Below, one piece after another: positions 9,944-24,000 of a stretch of DNA of 64,000 nucleotides. The notes beneath the pieces were generated by a model. It had not been told where the DNA came from, ran no database searches, and saw nothing but the letters and a program-made list of their open reading frames with translations. The stretch's first letter is position 1. Every line of letters begins with the position of its first letter. The stretch comes from Galaxea fascicularis (lineage: Eukaryota > Cnidaria > Anthozoa > Scleractinia > Euphylliidae): positions 15,818,670 to 15,882,669 of the forward strand of contig OX419345.1 in assembly GCA_948470475.1 (NCBI GenBank). The letters run 5' to 3'. Position numbers and translations under genes: made by a program.

Positions 9944-12017
9944 TTTAAAAGCGCGTCGCTTTTGTGTGAACATCCCCTGAAGTGTGCCAAAAAAGGTTCA
10001 ATTTCAACATTGAAAATAGTAATATTGCATTCATAATCTGTAAATAGTACATGTACAACTTTTAGTCTTTCTCTTTGTTTGTGATCTATTTTAGAGAAAT
10101 AGTCTTAAAACAAATTTGTTCAAAGTTTATGATGTACAGTCATATAATGGTAAATCAAAGTTGACAAATGCTTCAGGTTGTAGAAGCAGAGTGAAGAGAT
10201 GTTAATCCTTCTCCTTTTATTGAAGATAAATTTCTTGCAGTCATGTCAGAATCCTGTCAGCTGTTTTTAACACAAAAATTCTCTGTGGCCATTTCCAGTC
10301 AAAGACATAGGATTTGAGCAAATGTAAATTAACCAAGCTTAGATAAAACCAATGTTAAGTCTTAACGTGTATGAGGCTGAAAATTAAGTTATTGCAAGAA
10401 CGACAAATGTTTGTAAAAATGCACAGTAAACTTACTTTGTAGAATGAGAACATTTGTGTAAAAGAATCCTGAGTGTGTGGCATAGATGATGATATTATAA
10501 TGAATTTGGAGGTTGTATTTAAATTTAACAAACCAACTTTCCTGAAAGTTGTATAATACATGTCCTGTGGTTTTCTTTTTCCAGAGCTGTTGTGAATTTT
10601 GTTGTTGTTCCTTTGCGTTCGCTAAAACTTACATGTGATTTCTAAGATAACAAATTATCCCAAAATATGTCTTGCTGTTATATTCTTCTTCCTTTGCTCT
10701 CTTGCTGAATTTTTTGAGCACCTTGGTCAGCTTTTGCTACTACCAAGGGACCGGTCATTATTTAGTTTGGCCAAGAAGTTGTGGCCTCCCCTTCTCAGGG
10801 GTCCAAAAAAAACTCTGACCCTTCCTCCTTACTCCATTAAAAAATACTGGTATCTACCCTAAAAGGCATTTTTTTAAAATTGGCCCTTCCCAAAGTGAGG
10901 CTAAAAAAAATAGTGACCATAACTCCCCCAAATGTAGTAGGCCTCTCCCCCCTCCCGCTACATAATGACTACTCCCTAACTCGCCACTTTTCAACCACTG
11001 ACTACATTGTTCTAACCTTTGTCATAAATGAATCTTCCATCACTTGGTGAACATATTAACTCTATAAGCCCTGATATCAGTATGTATATTCTCCACACAC
11101 TATTCTCCATACATTTTCCATGGTATTGATGTGAGAATTCATAAAACAATCAAGACCATATTTGTCAATTGCTTCCATTTTTCTCGCAACCCAACTGAAA
11201 TATATTGAACCAACGGAAAAGAAATAAATAAACCAGAACTGAATTTGGATTGAGTGTCATTGAAGTATGATTTTCAAAAGTCCTGTCCGAGTAACAGAGG
11301 ATATTTTCAGGGACTGCACGGAGGAGGGGCCAGGGGAGCCAGTTCCCACCCCACTTCTTGTGGAAAAAATGAATTTAGCAAAATACATTCCAAAAATGAA
11401 GATGAAAGTGATCGGCTACAGCTGGCGGACCTCACGGGAAAAAATCCAAATTTACGACTGTCGTTTAACTATTTTTAAAGTCAGCCCCTACCCCTCAGGC
11501 AGGAGTGGCACCCGCGGGTCCTGATTTTAACCCATGGTTCTTCAAAGAAAATGTCCACTGTCCACTTACAGACCAGAATCTCGGAGTAACTCTCTTCTGT
11601 TTTCTCGATTCCACAGAGTTCACCAGTTGTAATTAAAACATTTGGAGTTATAACATGGTATACGTGTAAACTGGAAGTGATCAGCATTGCTGGGGACAGC
11701 AAAGATACTAAGGAAAGTACTGTTCCTGTAAGAAGAAGGAAAAGAGAGACCTGGGACCCATCTCAAATCTGTGTAGTCAAGCAGGTGCTCTATTAATTGG
11801 GGAGACTGTCAAATTAAATTAACTCTAAATCAACTCAATTCAAATGCAATATTAAGCTGAATAATTATTGTTTTCCTGGTCAACACGTTGAAGAAAAAAC
11901 ACAAACCAGTGGGGTTCCACCTGTGGTTCCCGGTAAAAAAAAAAATCGTGAAAAAGACTGGTACAAAGTTGTTACCCACACTCCTTTGCTGTTGCACATG
12001 CTTTGCAAGGAAACAAA
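9944..12017. other. Intergenic: CCDC92-like 3' UTR and PRPF19 upstream region
   Basis: No gene found. Contents: the 3' UTR, a foldback element at 10746-10977, a fragment near 11056-11150 that resembles 61168-61255 (ATATTCTCCACAC ... ACAATCAAGACC), and a G-rich repeat fragment near 11290-11530. Short open frames here lack family features. The PRPF19 promoter is presumably within the last few hundred bases. Confidence 0.6.
10746..10977. repeat. MITE with AGGGACCGGTCATTAT-type ends
   Basis: It starts AGGGACCGGTCATTATTTAG and ends ATAATGACTACTCCCT, an imperfect terminal inverted repeat. The interior is a non-coding poly-C/poly-A-rich core. The first bases (AGGGAC(C)GGT-CATTATTTA) resemble the ends of the larger element at 12590-14364, so the two may be mobilised by the same transposase type. 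Confidence 0.65.
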
Positions 12018-15000
12018 ATGGCGCTGTTCTGTTCAAGTAAGTGTAGCTCATTATATAGTTAAATTACATTGCTTTTAGCAGTGGTTGATCGTGTTTTCGT
12101 TTCTTCGCTCAAGCGCTAAAATAGCTGCGCTTTTGAGTCTTTTATAATTCGCGCTTATATTTTGCAATGGGAGTACTTGATAGTCGAAAAATCATACAGG
12201 ATCTGTGTTCGTTTGTCACTGAAGAGCGTCGGTTTGTGTTGCACGCCGATCAATGGTGTTAATATGTGCAATGTACAGTTTGGTAAATACACGACTGCGA
12301 GAAACTTGAATTATCTGTTGTTAACAGTGGTTACGCCGCAGAAATAGATCGATCAGGTTTGATTTGTGCAACTTGAAAGTTATGGAGCAAAGAGTGTATA
12401 CAAAGCTTTGATGCTTGTTGTTGATCGCAGAAGATCGATTAACTCTTTGAAATAGAACATTTTGGTTTCATGGAAGCTTATTGTCCGATTATCTGATGAA
12501 AGACAGTCAAGGAAAATTGTTTGTGCTTGCTGGTCCATGCTCTAATCCCAGATATATGATTTCTAGTATGATTTTGTTTATAGACCATTAGGGACGGTTC
12601 ATTATTTATGGGGATGACCGGGTCGGATAAATTGAAATAACTTCTCGTTTTTTTTCTAATGCCCGTCACACTATCACGTCAGAATTTCTAAGCCCGTCCT
12701 GATTTATTTTCAATTTTTCAAAGCCCGGTCAATGTAATTAATATTTTATTTGACGAAGAATTATGACTATGCATAAACAGTATAAAAGTCGCTTTATGTA
12801 TTACAACATGACTTGTTTAATAACAAATTGTTTCCGGCAATTTGGGTACATCGCAACAAAGGAGATGATTCCGGTGGAACACAGCCATTGAAAAGTACTT
12901 AATTAAATGTCACGAAAGAGGTTAGTTGTAAGCTGGAGCTATAGAATTCAGCTTATCATTAAATTACATTTCAATGGCGACAACCGGTATCAAAATACGC
13001 TTGCGTTTGCAGCTACTGGCTACATTAAAATCAAGCAACGTTCGTAAATTGAAAATATAAATAGTTATATAAAAATATAAACTTGACCTATTTACAAGAT
13101 TTTTAATCTATACTTAACAGTACCAGAATCAGTAGGCCTTGGCATAGATGCGGGTGTCAATGATTGTTTGATGATTAAATCATTCGTCTCTTCTCAAAAA
13201 CATCACAATGATGATCAAAACACTTTAATTCGTACAAGTACCTTCATGTTGCCACATTCTCAGCACCCAATCGTCTCGTTCAACCCGCATTAATTTGCAT
13301 ACGACGTTTGTTTTCGCCAAATATGGGCATTGTTTTTAGCTCATAGCTCATAGCTCATACGAATTCTGTCCAAGAGGGAAAGGTGCAATGAGGTTATCCC
13401 TATGTGAAGCACCAACCCAAGGTCAGCACTAAGGGTGGTCGCAGCCAGGGTTCGTTACGCCCCTAGTGGTTCTTTAGCGTCCCACAGAAATTAATTGTGG
13501 AGAGTTGTGAGATGGGACCTCCGGTTTATCGTCCTTATCCGAGAAGACTAGAAAGTCTAACCATTTGCAGATGTCATTGCAAAGGAAGCACTTTCTCCTC
13601 AGTTATTTAAAGACCCTGTGTTGGTCCAGCCGGGGCTTTGAACCCACGACCTCCCGCACGGTAGTCCGGCGCTCTACCAACTGAGCCAACCGGTCGGCGG
13701 TTTTTCCACAGTCACAAATGTAAACAAAACGTTCATTTCGTGATTCGAAGTCGCGACGGTGTAAAGCAACAGCGACGACGACGGTAACGAGAACGCCACA
13801 AAACAATGGGATTAATGAGCCAAAACAATACTTTGCACATCCGTTTTACATTTTGGTACATTACTTTGCCGTCCTCTGCAAAACAACCCAGAAAACAACC
13901 ACGTGAAATGACCACATTTTAGGTTTTCTCGAGAACGTGAGCGCATGACGGCAAGTTTTCCTTTCATTATCTTTGCTTTAACACCGTTCACAGTAATTTA
14001 GACCCTGGACAGCTCGCCAGCATTTTTCACGTTAAGCGAATTGGAATAATCGTGAAAGAGTTACAAAAACGAGAAGTCATATTTTGAAATGACGTTCTCG
14101 TTGCCGTCGTCGTCGTCGTTGCTTAAGGTCCCTATTGATAACGTTGAAACGTTTTATACTATTTAAACCCAAAATAACGTAACAACGTAAAGTATTAACT
14201 TGAAGTGACAAATGTCATAATTAATTGTTAAAGGACTTTTTTTCAGAACCCGGTCCTTTTGCCCTTTTAAATCTTCATAGCCCGTCGTTGCCAGAAGAAA
14301 ATTTTTTATGACCCGGTCATTTTTTATCCGACCCGGTCATCTCCATAAATAATGAACCGTCCCTTATTGTCTGGCGTGGGGTATCCAGGATATTCCAGGG
14401 AAATCAAAAGGCACGATTTCCATACAGCCCCATACATTCACTATACATGCATTTTGTGACTCAAACGCTATTCGTTAGCGGAACAGGGTTAGTATGGCAG
14501 TGATCGATACATGTATAATTAATGGATGGGGCTGTACGGAAATCTTTCCAATCAAAACACAATCATTTGCTGCACGTTAATTATTTTATTCTTTGACTTA
14601 CCCATTTTAACACATGTACCCTTTTTGTATAGTTAGTAATGAAGTCCCAGAGCACCCATGCGTCTCACCATCATCTAACTGTGTGTTTGAGAGGCGGCTG
14701 ATTGAAAAGTATATTGCTGAAAATGGTACTGACCCAATCAGTGGGGATCCCATGTCAGAGGAACAGTTGATCGATATTAAAGGTAAATCATTATTAAGAA
14801 GAGTTTATGGTTTATGTAGTTTACACAGATTGCACATATTCTAATTTCTTAATTGAAAAGATTCAGCTGTGCATTTCACCTATGAAGATAGCATTGTCAA
14901 AATGTCTGCTGTTTATGGATATTTAAGTAATATTTTCTTCCACCATTTTAGTGAATCCTCTTGTGAAACCCAGGCCTCCCTCAGCAACAAGTATTCCAGC

Positions 15001-18000
15001 TATCTTGAAAGCTCTTCAGGATGAATGGGTAACTGATTTTAACTTTTGAAGGATTCCTTCAGTGAAGGTGTACCGGTAGATATATAAGACTAACTAGCAG
15101 TAATCACAGATTATAGAGTGCGTTCAATGTTAGAGGGACTTACTGTATGCTTTGCCGTGGAACTTTGAGGCTGGGTAAGTATTATATTGAATAGTCCTTT
15201 CGAGATTGATGTTATTTAAACGTTCATTCGGGCTCACCAGGAGCTTGTTCGCAGGCTACTATGAGGTTAACATTTATTGAAATCTGACGGAATTGTTTAC
15301 CACTCCAGCGTGTTCTGTGTTGTCAGTCTAGCGCTGGATGTTAAATGCGCTCAGCTACAACGTATGCAGGAATCAAAGAAAATTCGAACGAACGTTCAAA
15401 TAACATCATACTCAACAGGACTAGTCAATGTAATACTTACCCAGCCTCAAAGTTCCACGGCACATACAGTAAATCCTTGAGTAAATCCAACGCTGCTGAG
15501 GTATCGAGAGCACATGGAAAGAAAGTCCGAAGTTGACATAGCCTGCTCACATATTCACATGTTTGTCATATCTCACATCACATGTCTCATGAGCACATGT
15601 TTGTCACTTCACATGTCTCACATATCTTAATTGCGTTACCAGTTTACTGGCCGTGACATACCCCAGCAAAAATCAAACGGGGTGGCCATTTTGGTGTCCT
15701 TACAGGAATGTGGATTTTCCAGAATATAACCTTACACAGGCATACCAACTCCTGAAAGCCACAGGCCAAAATTAGGCTTGCGTTCCACTTCGTTGAACGC
15801 AATAATATTAATGCATGTACTATTGATGTATATGTTTTCAGGATGCCTGTATGTTGCACAGTTTTACTTTAAGACAACAGCTTCAAACAGCTAGACAAGG
15901 TAAGTTTTTTTTTGTGGTGAAAGCCCTTCTGGGAAGGCTTTCGCCACTATGTCATGGCGTTGAGTGAGTGAAAGTGTAACCATCTATATTGTCTAATACT
16001 GGACAAATGTCTATTTCACAGATTAGGTACATTAATTGTCAGAAATAAACTCTATTTGTTACCCAATTTATTTTTTTCAAAGCACAATATCCTTTTGCTT
16101 TTCTATTCTACAGCCTGAGCCACATGCAGTCATAGACTGGTTATTTTTAAACATGTTGTAGGAAACATTCACCTGAATTTTCTAAAAATAATTTCCACCC
16201 TCTCATAATAATATAAGTATGTAATATGTAGTTCACAGCTCCCCTGTGGAATGTCAGTGAAAATTGCAAGGGGGAGGGGGTGACAAAAGCAAGAGTTTTA
16301 AAAGTAAAGTATAGGGATAAATATTGGAATTTTCAGAGGGGTGGTGGGGTGCAAACCAACAAACCTTCTATAAGAGGGGAAGGGGGTATTATTCTGGAAC
16401 CACACACTAGTCATATGGTGGCATTTTTACCTACGTGTATGATCAGCTGGGTAATAGCAGTGTTACAGAAGAGCTCTTATCAGTGACAGTCTTGAAAAAC
16501 ATAGTTATTAATAATAGTTTTTTATGAGTGGAGTTGAGAGTGAACTTCTTATGTTCAGGGGCATCGGTTTTAACTCAGAAATTTGACAAATTACCAATTT
16601 GAGAGTTATAGGGATGAGGCTGATTTCACTCCTGTGCTCCTTCCGTGATTATCCATTGACCAAAACTTTGACCCTAGAAGAAAATAAGCGTGCATAAGTA
16701 GTGTTTTCAATAAGGGCAGGCGGCCGGCGAAACTTGCTGTCTACTTCACATGATTTCACCGCCTACTTTGATTAAGAACTTACCTCAAATGTTATGGAGC
16801 AAAGTTGTACCTTCTGCACCTACTCCTAAACTTTTGCCACCTACTCTGATTCTTATTGAAAACCCTGGATAAGTATAATGCATACAGTATGTCACTCTTT
16901 TCTGTTGAAGCTTTCAGTAACAAAGGAATCCAAAGTTCGGTGGCTCATTAGATAGCCACTTTGCTCTTGTTAAGTGATTAAGCTATAATGTCTTGTTTAT
17001 TTCAGAATTGTCACATGCACTCTATCAGCATGATGCTGCTTGCCGTGTTATCGCCCGTTTAACAAAGGAAGTGACTGCTGCCCGTGAAGGTTTGTTCAAC
17101 AACAGTTACTATTTTTCCTGTTTGATGGAACTGATTTGATAATCTTAGGACTCTTAATACTGACTGAATTTTTCTTTTTCTATCAGCTCTGGCAACTCTC
17201 AAACCACAAGCTGGCATGGCTGTTGTTATTCCAGCAGCCGCTCCAGCACAGGTATTGAACACCATTAACCCTGTAAACACTAAGATCAAAATTGAAATTC
17301 TCATTTGTTGCCCCAACACATTTCCTATAGAAGTAGTTGGGAGAAATATGTTAAAAATATTATCAGGCAAATTCATCTTGTGTGATCCTGTCCTTAATTC
17401 TCGTGACCACTCTGTTTTACAAGGCCTTGTTTTTACAAGGAGAAATTTGATGCTGATCACTCATAGAGCTTAAAGGGCTAAGGACAAATTAATTTTAATG
17501 CTGTTAAATGCGATATTTAGTAAATTAAATCTGAAAGAAATGATTGGGGGTTTACTTCACCACTGTACAGCTGGTGACCAGTTGGTCAGCCCTCATTCTG
17601 TAACCCTAAACATGGGATGGGCGACAGAGTGTCACCAGAAGCTGCTTTTGATGTCGTGGTTCCAGAGAATATCCATATCCCCAAACAAAGGGTTTTTGGT
17701 CCCCACCCCCACTACGCCTCCAGAAATTTCAATTTAGCTCCATACTTCTTTAAGAACTCACTTTACCACCCCCTCCTCCTTGGAATTTCCATTACCCTGT
17801 GTAGGGGAGATATGGATATTTTTCAGTAACTGCACATTCCTCTATGAATGAGGATCACAAATATTAAAGTGTTACTATGATCAAAAAATCATTTTCTTTT
17901 TTTCTTCAGAGTTTGAAAGCGTGTTTGCTTAACACCTGACTGGCAAAATTTTGAGCTTTGATTTTTATCCAAAGGTTGTCGATTTCGAGTATAAGGTTTG

Positions 18001-21000
18001 GATTTCACGGTCCGCCATTATTCACATTCAAAACTGACCAATTGGACCTCAGAGGCTTGGATCTAGGGAAAAGAGATGTCATTTACTCACTAGCTTAAAA
18101 TTTCAGGGTGTAAACGCAACTTATTATATATGCAAAATGCGAGTTTAAAAATCTGAAAGCCCGAAACTCCTGTGCTGCATATTAATTCAGCTGCGTACAC
18201 ACGCATTGCATTCTTAAACCAGTGAGTCTTTGACGTCATTTTCTTCTCGACCCAGCTCTCTCAAGATTTTAAAGTTAGTTATGGCGGACCAATAAATAAC
18301 AAAATTCCAGTTAAAATAAACAGGTGTCTTTTTAAAATCAGAACTTAAAACTTGGGTCACTTAGTGTTTAGTTAACACAGTTGTGAAATCCAAAGAAAAA
18401 GAAGAATTGTTTTTTTAGTCGTAGTAGCACTTTAAGTTTTCTTTCAAACCTTACAACAGCATTGACATACCACATTTTGGCTGTGTGGAAGTAATGTATT
18501 ACTCATCATATGCAAACTGTTATTGTTTTTGTCTTTCTAGATGGAAGAAGCCATGGACGTTGCTGGCCTGGTAAAGTGATAAACGCTTGTTGATGTCTGT
18601 GTCTGTGTAGGAAAAAATAATTAAATTCAGTTCATTCCATTGTCTGCTTATCCTAATTATTCATAATTAGGATTAGGAGACAAATTTTGAAAATTGAAAT
18701 TCAACCTAGGTTGTAAAACTTTTACCTACAACGTCCACACTTGAATATCTGTGGTGTGTTTGTCTTTGTGAGTGCAATCTTCCTTTTTTGTTTTAATCTC
18801 GAGGTACCCTGTTTAAGTTTTCAAATTATCTCAATTTTTTTGTTTCAGCCTGGTGAGGAAGAAGGCATGACAGAAGAAGTGCTACAGAAAGTATGTTGAA
18901 ATATTTAAAACTTTCCTTCCATGTGTTGTGTTGCTGAATTCTGTAATTGCTTGTCTGAATAATTTATTATTAATATTTTTTGTAACTTTGTAGTTGCAAG
19001 ACAAGGCCACACTCCTTACTGCTGAACGTAAGAAGGTAGGTACTGTCATTAGTACCTACATCAGGGTTCAATATAAAATCAGAGCTTTTAGCCTGAATTT
19101 ATAGGCTTTTTTTCCCAAGGCTGATTTTTTCGCGGATCAATAGATGTAATTTTCTATTGCTTCCGTGAAAAATTGCTGGCAAGAGTGACCAAAGTGCGGA
19201 CTGTCACCGGCAGCCGGCTGCTATTTTGAACCCTGTACATCCAACTAACAATCGGGTTATGTTACATGTATGTAATTCATCTCAGTGTGGATACAGTGAT
19301 TATTTAACCTTTAATAGATTTCAAAATAAGTTGCTAGAGCCATGCAGGTTGTGTTCAGTGAAACATAAAAAATCTGGCTACTGACATAGTATAAAATTGT
19401 GCTGGGTTATCATTAAGGATCGGGGGCCAGGGATTTGCCCCACGTATTTTGAGGTATATCCCTGACTACTTTGATATAAAACCAGCATGTTCTCTTCACT
19501 ACAGCAACTCAAATTTCTGGCTATTTTTTTGTATATCCCCACCTACTTCAAAAATTGGCGACAACCCTTTTGTGGTTCTATTAATGGGGGAATGGTATCA
19601 ATAGCTTAGTTTTCAAGTTGATAGCCTGATAATATAAAGCAATGTTTGGAGAAACACAACTTAGATTTAGGAAAGTAGCATAAAATAGAAAGGGGAAATG
19701 CAGTTAGTTGTAATATGGACTGTTTCTTGGTCAATAATATTATTTTGTTACTTGCTTGAGCCATTTGGAATGTGAAGTTGTCATTTTGATTGTAACCAAA
19801 TTATATAACAAAATGGAAATCCAGGACTTTTGTCATGGTAAGTGAGTGGTCAAATTAATATTGTTTTCACTTGTGGAAAGTGCCTTTCTTTCTCAGAAAA
19901 TAGTCACAAAGCAAGGTAACTGTGGTTATCAAGAGAGGGGTTCTATTTTGCATTGTGGAAACTTGTTACATGTGTTTTGAGTATACAGCATCGGAATGCT
20001 TGACAAATAAGATTTTTAACAACAGAATTTCCTTGTCTCTTTCTAGAGAGGCAAAAAGGTTCCAGAGGACCTGAGCACAGTGGATGAAATAAGATCTTAC
20101 AAACCAATCTCCTCACATGCAGTAAGTTAATAATGAGGTCACTTGTAATGTTATTGATGTCTTGTCACATGCATTCTCTGAGATTAAGACTTTGTTCAAA
20201 GATTTCAAGGCATTCTGCTTTAACCCTTCATCTACCAAGATCTGATTATTAATTCTCCTTTCTAGCTGCTATACAGTTCCTTGTACATTAGTTAAGAGAA
20301 TTTGAGGTTATATTGAGATAACTTTCTCTGGCTGATGTGTCTGTGTAATATCCTCATCTCCTGTCTGCTGGACAATGTATTCATATTATGAGGATACGTT
20401 ACATGCTAATCACTTCTGGGACTTAAAACAAATTCTGCTTTAAACATTGTTCTGTCTTAAGTGTTAGTGTGCAGGGCTCTAAGTGAGAGAAGGGGCTTAG
20501 CTTTAGAATGTCAGAAAACTGGCATCTTAACCTGATGCCATTTGTGAAAAGGTTAACAAAATTTTTAGAGACATATGCCTATTACTTAAAAATAATTACA
20601 CCCATATCAGCTCCTTGTCTGGGAAAGTTGTCTGGGATGCTTCAATCTTGATTTGCTTCATACTGCGTTATCTTCACTGAAAGCATGTTCCTTTAAACTG
20701 AGGGTTGTTTGACCTGAAATTAGCTACAGGATAGAGTTCCTTCATGTCGTGAATGTCATAATCAACATGTTTTTGAACTTTTCAGTGAGTTGATTCTCTC
20801 ATGATCATTTTAGGGCCTTCACAGTGCCAGCAATCCAGGAATCTTGGCACTGGATTTGTTTGCAGCAGACACTTCAAGGGTGATCACAGGTTTGTACAAT
20901 AAACTGATTAAGCTGTTTTCTTGATGGCTTAGGCCTTAGTTAGTGGTCCTGCCCACTAGAAACTGTAGGCTCTCAGATCGTTCAGTCAACATTGTGCCAC

Positions 21001-24000
21001 ATATTGTATGATAAGGAAAGAGAAGTAAAGGCCTTTTAGAAAGTACATCCTCATACATGAAGAGTAGTGTCACCTTTTATAACTAAAAAAACAGCACTTC
21101 AGGAAATCACCCCTTCATAGTTTTCATCTTAAGGTTTACATATAATCTGCAGATACAAATGTAGCCTCATCTTGTTCTGTATGATTAAAAAAATTGAAAG
21201 TGCTTCATAGTTTTCATCTGAAACTTCAATCTACAAACACAAATGTAACTTTTTATTGTATGATTAAAAAATAGTTAGAACCACACTTACTCATATTTTT
21301 TACGTTAACACTTAAGGAAAAAGGGAACCCCCCTCCCTTTTTTTTTTTGCAGAAAAGCGGCCTGTGCATTCAGTTTTTAAGAGTGATTGATCCTGTTGTT
21401 GTTGTTGTTGTTGTTGTTGTGTGTCATGTTGCTGTTCTTTGTTTTTGCACACTAGTTTAAAACACTATTTAATGTTTTATTGTAGGTGGTCTTGACAAAA
21501 ATGCAGTGGTATTCTATCGTGACTCAGAACAGGTAAGAGAGGAGAAATGTGGTGGTGTATTTGAAACCTATGTAACACACAAAAGATGTAATATTCATTG
21601 AGTGACACAGACAGTCACAGAAGAAGATAATCTGTTGGGAGTTCTTTCAGTAGCAGTGGGACCTATGGACTTGTGAACATCTAGACTAGTGATTGGAAGG
21701 GTAGGTTCAAATTCTCCTGAGAGAACTCGGATTTTCATTTTCCAAGCTTGCTGATGTTACACACCGAAAAAAAATTCATCTTTTAATACATGAGAAATCT
21801 GGCATTTATGCTGGAAATATGATCTGTAGCCAAAAGCTATTTTCTGTGTAAAAGATGTGGTTATACTTTAATCAAATTTTACCTTCACTCAACTAACTCG
21901 AGTCATTTTAAAAATTTTTCTTGTAATTTTGATTTGAGTCACTTTTTTCAACATTACATATTTTGTTTATTGCTAGGTTATTGCTACTCTTAAAGGGCAC
22001 ACCAAAAAGGTCACAAATGTTGTGTATCATCCCTATGAGGTAAGTGTTGGTGCATTAGTTAACTTGAAAAAAATCTTTAAAACAGTGGCAAACTTAAGGT
22101 CAGTTTTCTTGATGTGTGAAGATCACAAGTACTGCCACATAGATTAAGTAGTTAACAAACAAACTTGTGCTATATTAATTATTACATACTGGTTTTTGAG
22201 TTATTTTCTTAGCTAAAAGCAGCATTTTAAAATCCCAAGAACTGGTTGAGTTTAGTGGAACTGGTTAATGTCACTTGTTAGCATTGTCAAATTAATTAAC
22301 CAACTCCTTTTTTCACAGGTCCACATCAGCCTTAGGTTGCCCACTATATATAGTTTTAGCCTATACTAAAACTGTATGCAAACCTGCATCATCAAATTAA
22401 GGAGTATTGATTGATTGATTTATTGATACTCATCACAATTTTCAGCTGTTTGGCAGTAACAGTGATACAATTGGGTCATTTAGATTTTTGCAAGTTGTAT
22501 TGGTGCCTTTTTAAACACAAGAATATTTATTTTGATCATCTTCTTGGCCATAAAAAAAAGGTACCAAATGTATTTTTTCTGTCTGTTGTCTCTAACAGGA
22601 TCTTGGATTCTCAGGATCAGCTGACGCAACTATCCGTGTTTGGTCCATTCCACAAGCATCTTGCTCTCACATAATAAAGGTGTGAATGTATATTTGTATC
22701 ATGATAACTCCTCTTTAAGACCCTTGGGTGGATCTACAGGGGTTTGATCCTAAATTAAAACACCCAACGTCAAAAACTTGTAAAAATATAAAATAAATGC
22801 AAGTAAATCATAAAAAACAAAGCTAATTCTCTGCTGTTCAATGTAGCTAAAGTGTTTTTTGATTAAAAAAACAAATAAATATTTGAATATTTTGGTTCAC
22901 TGTAAATGTGGTTCTTTTAATTGTCTATCTATTTTCTCATGCTTCTGCAAAGCTTTGTGTAAAACGTTTAACTGTACTATACTTTCAACATAGTTTGATC
23001 TGAACTACCTAACTTTTTATCTTTTTTGCCCAGCTTTGTTATATTTTAATGCAAAATAATGGGATTTTAACTGCCTCAGAATGCCAGAAATCACGTTTCC
23101 GAGGACTAAAAATTCCAAATTCCCCCTTTTGTAAAAACCTGGATCCACCCGGAGTCCCTTATAGAGTGATACAACTGTATCTCTGAGTAATAATAATGAG
23201 CAATAATAAATGATAATAATTTATGAGTAATTCTGTCAGGGGAATTTCATTATACTGTTGGAAAATTTTGTTCTCTTATTTGTTTCAGGCCCATGATCAA
23301 GCTGTGACTGGTCTCAGCCTTCATGCAACAGGTAACTTGTCCTTTTTTGTCACTGTTAATAATTATTGTTTTGTTTGAGATAGTGTGTATCAACTTGTAC
23401 CCAGCTGAATACGTTTTCTCTCTTCATTAGGCGACTACCTCCTTAGCTGCTCAGCTGATCAACACTGGGCGTTCTCTGACCTCCGAACAGGCCATGTGCT
23501 AACAAGGTGTCTGTCAGATCCAAATGTCAATCAAGGTAACAAAACCAATTCATGAATACTTTCAGAAAGGGAAGCATTAGTTTTCTTTTTTAGCTGCCAT
23601 CCGTTGACTTTCCACTCTGTTCCTACTAGTCTTGAACTGCAAAACTTGAGGGTTATGCAAGTATCTTCTTGTTCTTTTGAGACTTATTTTCATATTCTAG
23701 AATATTTGAGGAATAGGTGAATGCACAGGGTATGATATCCCAAAAGAACACATGCTCAGGACCAAATGCCTGAACCTGTCTTCCAGTGCCAAGGGCCGTG
23801 CACAGCTTTTCCACCAGAACTTCCCCAAAAGAGCGATAATAAAATGTTAATAATTATAATGGTTTACTTCGAATATGTGGAATGTAATATTATTATATTT
23901 GGCATATTCAGAGTTAACCACATTCCATTCATTCTGCTATTGGGAGCAAAATGAAAAACAAAAGAGAATGGTTTCTGGAAGAACATAAAGATCTTCCAAT

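Noticed and set aside
13603..13806. Frame containing [17 protein letters not shown]
   Set aside because: A recurrent false protein produced by translating the A-box and B-box region of tRNA-derived SINEs.
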